Assembly: GCA_022360015.1 (NCBI GenBank) | Contig: JAKSDQ010000003.1 | Location: 310,001 to 374,000 of the forward strand | Length of the DNA: 64,000 nucleotides | DNA from: Cytophagales bacterium | GTDB lineage: Bacteria; Bacteroidota; Bacteroidia; Cytophagales; Cyclobacteriaceae | Reading direction: 5' to 3' | Part shown: positions 62,973 through 64,000 of the stretch, piece by piece | How the letters are laid out: every line of letters begins with the position of its first letter | How positions within the stretch are numbered: the first letter of the stretch is position 1 | Position numbers and translations under genes: made by a program | Notes under the pieces: model-generated | Seen by the model: only the letters and a program-made list of their open reading frames with translations | Databases searched by the model: none | What the model was told of the DNA's origin: nothing

Positions 62973-63962
62973 TCATTGTGTCAGCTCATTTTTTATCCGC
63001 CTGGGGCTTCTGATTATTAATTGTTTTTCATCCTGGTATACTATTTCAAAGGGGTGGATCTCCTGCATCATTTTCAGTATCTGGTCCAAGCGGAAACCGG
63101 TAAAATCACCGGAAAATGAATGTTTTTTTATGACTTCATCCACTAATTCAATCCGGACATCGAACCGGTTTTCCAGGTACCACCTGATTTCCTCCATGCT
63201 GCTGCTATCAAAAACCAGGTCGCCTTCCCGCCATTGCAGATAAGCCTCCACATTGGTGCTGTCTAATAACTGTTGATCGTTTTTCAAACTTATCCTCCCG
63301 GATGGGAATAAAGTGGCCAGCACTTGCAGGGAATCACTTACCAATACTTTACCCGTGCGGACAATTACTTCGTAAATATCTAGTCCTGACAAGGCTTTTA
63401 CATTAAAAGAGGTACCTAGTACCGTGGTTTTCAGAGGGCCTGATTGTACTACAAATGGCTTATCCGGGTTTTCCTCCACTTCAAAATAAGCCTCGCCATT
63501 CAGGACAAGTTTTCTTTCTTTGCCTATAAAAAACCGGTTATAGGTCAGTGTGGTACCTGAACGCAACCAGATTTTCGAATCATCAGGCAAAGTTAAAATT
63601 TGCATTTTCCCCTCGGGTACAACGACTGTCCTTCTGGTAGCAGAGAGTAGCTGCTGGTAGAGCGCAGCACGATAATTAAATAAAAGCATAGAGGTTACTA
63701 ATAAAAGGGAAATGGTTGCAGCCCAACGAAGCGGTAAGACAGATCTGCTGATCTTTCCGGAATCTTCAGTATCTATGGCCTCTAATATATTTTTATATAT
63801 TTTCTGACGTTTATTAGCACTGTGCTGCTCAAATTGAATGATGTGTTCGTCTTCTTTCGTATCGAAGCTTTGATACCACACCTCCAGTTCCTTACGCTCA
63901 TTTTCTGTTAATACATTGGCAGCATGTTTTTCCAGCAAATATTTAATTCTTTCTCTCTGCAT
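62973..63962 (-). CDS. FecR family anti-sigma factor
   Basis: The 329-residue protein has a cytoplasmic N-terminal part, a membrane helix (LRWAATISLLLVTSMLLFN, about 77-95) and a periplasmic FecR domain: VVVPEGKMQILTLPDDSKIW, NGEAYFEVEENPDKPFVV and TVLGTSFNVKALSG. A C-terminal STN-contacting part includes LENRFDVRIELVDEVIKK. It should regulate an ECF sigma factor whose gene is probably just beyond the window edge, and receive its signal from the TonB-dependent receptor encoded directly downstream. The final 38 bases of the window (63963-64000) hold no readable feature. Confidence 0.93.
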   Translation of the reverse strand: MQRERIKYLLEKHAANVLTENERKELEVWYQSFDTKEDEHIIQFEQHSANKRQKIYKNILEAIDTEDSGKISRSVLPLRWAATISLLLVTSMLLFNYRAALYQQLLSATRRTVVVPEGKMQILTLPDDSKIWLRSGTTLTYNRFFIGKERKLVLNGEAYFEVEENPDKPFVVQSGPLKTTVLGTSFNVKALSGLDIYEVIVRTGKVLVSDSLQVLATLFPSGRISLKNDQQLLDSTNVEAYLQWREGDLVFDSSSMEEIRWYLENRFDVRIELVDEVIKKHSFSGDFTGFRLDQILKMMQEIHPFEIVYQDEKQLIIRSPRRIKNELTQ

Positions 63963-64000
63963 AATAAGTTACGTTCAGCCATATAGTTACCCGGGCACAC

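Overview
The window looks like chromosome from a free-living, probably marine or algae-associated, member of the Bacteroidota (order Cytophagales is my best guess). The reasons are three TonB-dependent receptor loci with ECF sigma/FecR signalling, two SusC/SusD pairs, many short lipoproteins with a Cys lipobox, sulfatase and L-fucose genes, few recognisable Shine-Dalgarno sequences, and a promoter-like TAnnTTTG box. No rRNA, tRNA, CRISPR array, transposase or phage module was recognised.

Layout. 1-2296: photolyase/cryptochrome-like protein (cut by the window edge), flavin reductase and an SDR that lacks the catalytic tyrosine. 2441-13811: GH78 alpha-L-rhamnosidase and a sigma-FecR-SusC-SusD locus, separated by a small-membrane-protein pseudogene and a DUF3817 gene. 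14703-22354: an unusual operon with SusC, SusD, a small lipoprotein, a Tat-exported aminotransferase and an AEC-type permease. 22903-27354: HTH regulator with operator-like repeats, small basic protein, Tat-exported Gfo/Idh/MocA oxidoreductase, and a glutaredoxin plus Kef-type antiporter. 27830-34200: sulfatase and L-fucose catabolism operon containing the C-terminal relic of a second sulfatase. 34617-42975: ion-homeostasis block: a 1720-residue cation-chloride cotransporter fused to an AAA+ type ATPase, an MscS-like channel, MgtE and a tandem Usp protein. 43255-49440: PAP2 phosphatase, two GT39-type glycosyltransferases, a polyprenyl-phosphate GT2 and an LPG-synthase-type membrane protein. 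49397-54966: an accessory stretch with a deleted FitA/VapC-like toxin-antitoxin relic, a HicBA module, small unknown genes and several broken genes. 54967-63962: FecR, TonB-dependent receptor, beta-helix lipoprotein and two lipoproteins with YWTD-type propeller repeats.

How it works together. Most of the window concerns uptake and breakdown of algal or plant glycans (rhamnosides, sulfated fucose polymers) and surface nutrient capture. The most unusual item is the transporter-ATPase fusion and its MscS partner, which look like a self-contained, nucleotide-controlled salt and volume system. Two repeat families run through the intergenic spaces: a tandem 15-bp palindrome found just after two SusCD operons, and a GTGTCTT-rich inverted repeat of at least five copies, mostly in convergent or divergent gaps.
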